This document shows, one piece after another, positions 5,072-5,871 of a stretch of DNA of 5,871 bases. The translations under genes were made by a program, and so were the position numbers. Origin of the DNA: Alphaproteobacteria bacterium (GTDB lineage Bacteria > Pseudomonadota > Alphaproteobacteria > Sphingomonadales > Emcibacteraceae); assembly GCA_002401545.1 (NCBI GenBank), contig NVTJ01000026.1:11480-17350 (forward strand). The letters are read 5' to 3'. Every line of letters begins with the position of its first letter. The stretch's first letter is position 1. The notes beneath the pieces are model-generated. The model was not told the origin of the DNA. It searched no databases and was given only the letters and a program-made list of their open reading frames with translations.

Positions 5072-5857
5072 ATGATTCAGCGATTTACCCGACAGACAGC
5101 TTTGAAAGAGAAAATCCGCAGTGGCAAACCGACATTGGGGCTTTTTATAAAAATACCCTCACCGCAAGTGGTCGAATTAACTGCCGCTGCTGAATTTGAT
5201 TTTATTGTATTTGATGCCGAACACGCCCCTTTTGGAATTGCCCGTCTGGACCAATGCCTTTTAGCCGCACGAGCCGTCGACATTCCGGCACTGGTACGCG
5301 TGCCTGATGCCAATTCAAGTCTGATTTTGAGCGTTCTTGATCTGGGAGCCGCTGGCGTCATTGTCCCCCACATCAGGTCAGCAAAAGAAGCCGCTGTCGC
5401 CGTAGATGCCACACGCTACAGGAATGGCACCCGGGGTTTTGCCGCCTCCCACCGGGCTGCGGGGTATGGCTCGATCTCCCCCGACACTTACCGGGAATTA
5501 AGTGACCGGGCGACAATTATCATTGGGCAGGTGGAGGATGCTGAAGCCGTGGAAAATATTGAAGAGATCGTCTCTGTAGCAGCTATAGACGCCCTTTTTA
5601 TTGGATGTGCCGATCTATCAATTTCTTATGATACAGAAACATTCAACGATCCGCGCATTGATCAGGCCGTGGAAAAAATCTGCTCATCCGGCCGCAAAAC
5701 AGGCAAAACTCTGGGAATATTTCTGCCCTCAAATGAACAGCTTAAAAAATTTAGAGCAAAAGGTATCAGTCTTTATTTCATCTCAAGCGACCAGGCATTA
5801 CTCACCAGAGCCGCTTGTGAATTAAGCACTGCATTCAAGTCAGCTGTTTATCTTTAA
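5072..5857 (+). CDS. HpcH/HpaI-family class II (metal-dependent) pyruvate aldolase
   Basis: A 261-aa cytosolic protein of family length with a TIM-barrel pattern. E. coli HpaI landmarks are recognisable: D48-A-E50-H51-A-P (HpaI D42, E44, H45; H45 is the catalytic base), R76 in ALVRVP (HpaI R70, pyruvate binding), VPHIRSAKEA, RGFAASHRAAGYG, Q153-V-E155 (HpaI Q147/E149) and IGCADLS with D181 (HpaI D175); E155 and D181 are the metal ligands. Family members cleave 4-hydroxy-2-oxoacids to pyruvate plus an aldehyde, typically the last step of homoprotocatechuate-type aromatic catabolism. Substitutions in otherwise conserved loops (GCADL for GPADL, YRNG for YPPxG, PHI for PMV) suggest a divergent substrate. 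The start at 5072 has only a distant GAGGA (5054-5058), consistent with coupling to the cupin gene, which ends six bases earlier. An intact catalytic set argues for activity; the exact substrate is unknown. Confidence 0.93.
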   Translation: MIQRFTRQTALKEKIRSGKPTLGLFIKIPSPQVVELTAAAEFDFIVFDAEHAPFGIARLDQCLLAARAVDIPALVRVPDANSSLILSVLDLGAAGVIVPHIRSAKEAAVAVDATRYRNGTRGFAASHRAAGYGSISPDTYRELSDRATIIIGQVEDAEAVENIEEIVSVAAIDALFIGCADLSISYDTETFNDPRIDQAVEKICSSGRKTGKTLGIFLPSNEQLKKFRAKGISLYFISSDQALLTRAACELSTAFKSAVYL

Positions 5858-5871
5858 GCTTACCTTGTTAT
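5858..5871. other. Short tail after the aldolase gene
   Basis: Only 14 bases follow the TAA at 5855-5857. No hairpin or T-tract is visible, so whether the operon continues cannot be told. Confidence 0.5.

Noticed and set aside
1..5871. Mobile element, CRISPR, phage or toxin-antitoxin content
   Set aside because: No transposase or integrase motifs, terminal repeats, regularly spaced repeats or small paired toxin/antitoxin frames were seen. All convincing frames are metabolic or regulatory.

Overview
The window looks like chromosomal accessory or catabolic DNA from a Gram-negative bacterium. Base composition is moderate, with AT-rich intergenic stretches. The protein families and the FeaR-like AraC regulator fit a proteobacterium, possibly a marine alphaproteobacterium, but nothing here fixes the taxon. 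I see no rRNA or tRNA gene, insertion sequence, CRISPR array or phage gene.

Layout, left to right. The 3' end of a VOC/glyoxalase-fold gene (1-150, +) meets, across a strong bidirectional terminator (176-212), a convergent TauD/TfdA-type 2-oxoglutarate/Fe(II) dioxygenase gene (231-1085, -). A 247-bp divergent promoter region (1086-1332) follows. Its features are a near-consensus promoter reading right, an inverted repeat over that promoter, and three copies of a 9-bp motif. Rightward come a Rieske-type oxygenase alpha subunit (1333-2583) and, one base after its stop, a LigB/YgiD-type extradiol dioxygenase (2585-3373). A 186-bp AT-rich gap carries a small hairpin and a perfect 8-bp inverted repeat ahead of a FeaR-like AraC-family activator (3560-4513). 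After a further 174-bp gap, with a small hairpin and a promoter containing its own inverted repeat, come a small metal-binding cupin (4688-5065) and a HpcH/HpaI-type class II pyruvate aldolase (5072-5857).

How the genes may work together (inference): the Rieske enzyme could hydroxylate an aromatic or amine-bearing substrate, the LigB enzyme could open a catecholic ring, and the HpaI-type aldolase could split a 4-hydroxy-2-oxoacid product to a pyruvate-like fragment plus an aldehyde. The TauD enzyme could remove a side group oxidatively, and the cupin could isomerise, decarboxylate or oxygenate an intermediate. The AraC regulator is the obvious candidate local sensor. All key metal-ligand residues are intact in every enzyme, so the locus appears functional. 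No beta subunit, ferredoxin or reductase for the Rieske enzyme is present, so its electron donor lies elsewhere. The individual families are well known. The combination, its substrate and the operator-like repeats are what deserve attention.
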